51,748 nt of DNA from JBEKHT01 sp049511715 (GTDB taxonomy: Bacteria; Chloroflexota; Anaerolineae; Anaerolineales; RBG-16-64-43). Position numbers and translations under genes: made by a program. Numbering within the stretch: position 1 is the first letter of the stretch; each line of letters begins with the position of its first letter. Below are positions 51,627 through 51,748 of the stretch, in pieces. The DNA lies in contig JBEKXU010000021.1 in NCBI GenBank assembly GCA_049511715.1, positions 1-51,748 of the forward strand. The letters are read 5' to 3'. Below the pieces are notes generated by a model. That model was not told the DNA's origin. It ran no database searches and saw only the letters and a program-made list of their open reading frames with translations.

Positions 51627-51748
51627 CCGTGTCAAGTCAAATGATAATGTTACCGAGGGCGCATGGTTCTATCAAATGATAATGTTACCGGGGCAGGCAC
51701 TCCTTTCTGCGGCTTAGTAGGCTGGAACAGGGTGCGGTAGACGTCCTG
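51627..51748. repeat. Right terminal inverted repeat, transposon-end-like
   Basis: This is the exact reverse complement of 1-122, including both 19-bp motifs (complement copies at 51637-51655 and 51672-51690). It marks the other edge of the assembled segment. The two flanks diverge immediately inside the repeat. Confidence 0.75.

Overview
This GC-rich window reads as chromosomal DNA from a bacterium, most probably a Chloroflexota member close to Anaerolineae. The pointers are NBR1-type Ig-like lipoproteins, Tad pseudopilin-like proteins with long Thr/Pro stalks, a bacterial translin-family protein next to a DUF3467 protein, a threonyl-tRNA synthetase without TGS domain, and TATAAT-type -10 boxes lying directly in front of start codons. 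The taxonomy is an inference from gene content; no rRNA is present. The first and last 122 bases are exact inverted copies that look like the end of a transposable element. The window is therefore probably a contig that broke inside a repeated element.

Layout. 0.4-3.2 kb: an EamA-like membrane protein, a YkoP-like protein, a DUF1028 Ntn-hydrolase and a HAD phosphatase. 3.3-7.1 kb (minus): tRNA-Val, a T-box leader, thrS, ssb, DUF3467 and translin-family genes. 7.6-9.2 kb: an AbiEi/AbiEii type IV toxin-antitoxin pair. 9.8-12.7 kb: prfA, prmC and a LysR regulator. 13.1-15.6 kb: a polysaccharide deacetylase, a block of three spliced gene relics (acnA', prfA', lysR') and an Hsp20 gene. 15.8-18.8 kb: a sensor kinase/response regulator pair. 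19.2-25.1 kb: four TadE/TadG-like secreted or pilus-associated proteins. 25.1-30.3 kb: mutM and, divergently, a PfkB kinase, parA, parB and an amidohydrolase.

30.3-33.4 kb: selB and a coiled-coil protein. 33.5-35.7 kb: two NBR1-Ig lipoproteins and a small membrane protein. 35.8-38.3 kb: a penicillin-acylase-family hydrolase. 38.6-43.2 kb: a large polytopic membrane protein and gyrA. 43.5-45.5 kb: a GT-C type glycosyltransferase and a small-protein/nucleotidyltransferase pair whose catalytic motif is damaged. 45.6-50.7 kb: murI, a class I glutamine-amidotransferase-like hydrolase, rplS and acnA. The last kilobase holds only one weak hypothetical ORF and the terminal repeat.

Most genes are housekeeping (translation, repair, replication, chromosome segregation, wall precursor supply, TCA cycle). 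Accessory content is the AbiE pair, the nucleotidyltransferase pair, the mosaic of gene relics, the element ends and the surface-protein cluster. The least explained item is the pair of TadE-like proteins whose very different Thr/Pro stalks both end in the same Cys-containing C-terminal tail. Other items worth attention are the coupled DUF3467-translin genes, the recurring leaderless start signature, and the tRNA-Val placed just upstream of the thrS T-box.
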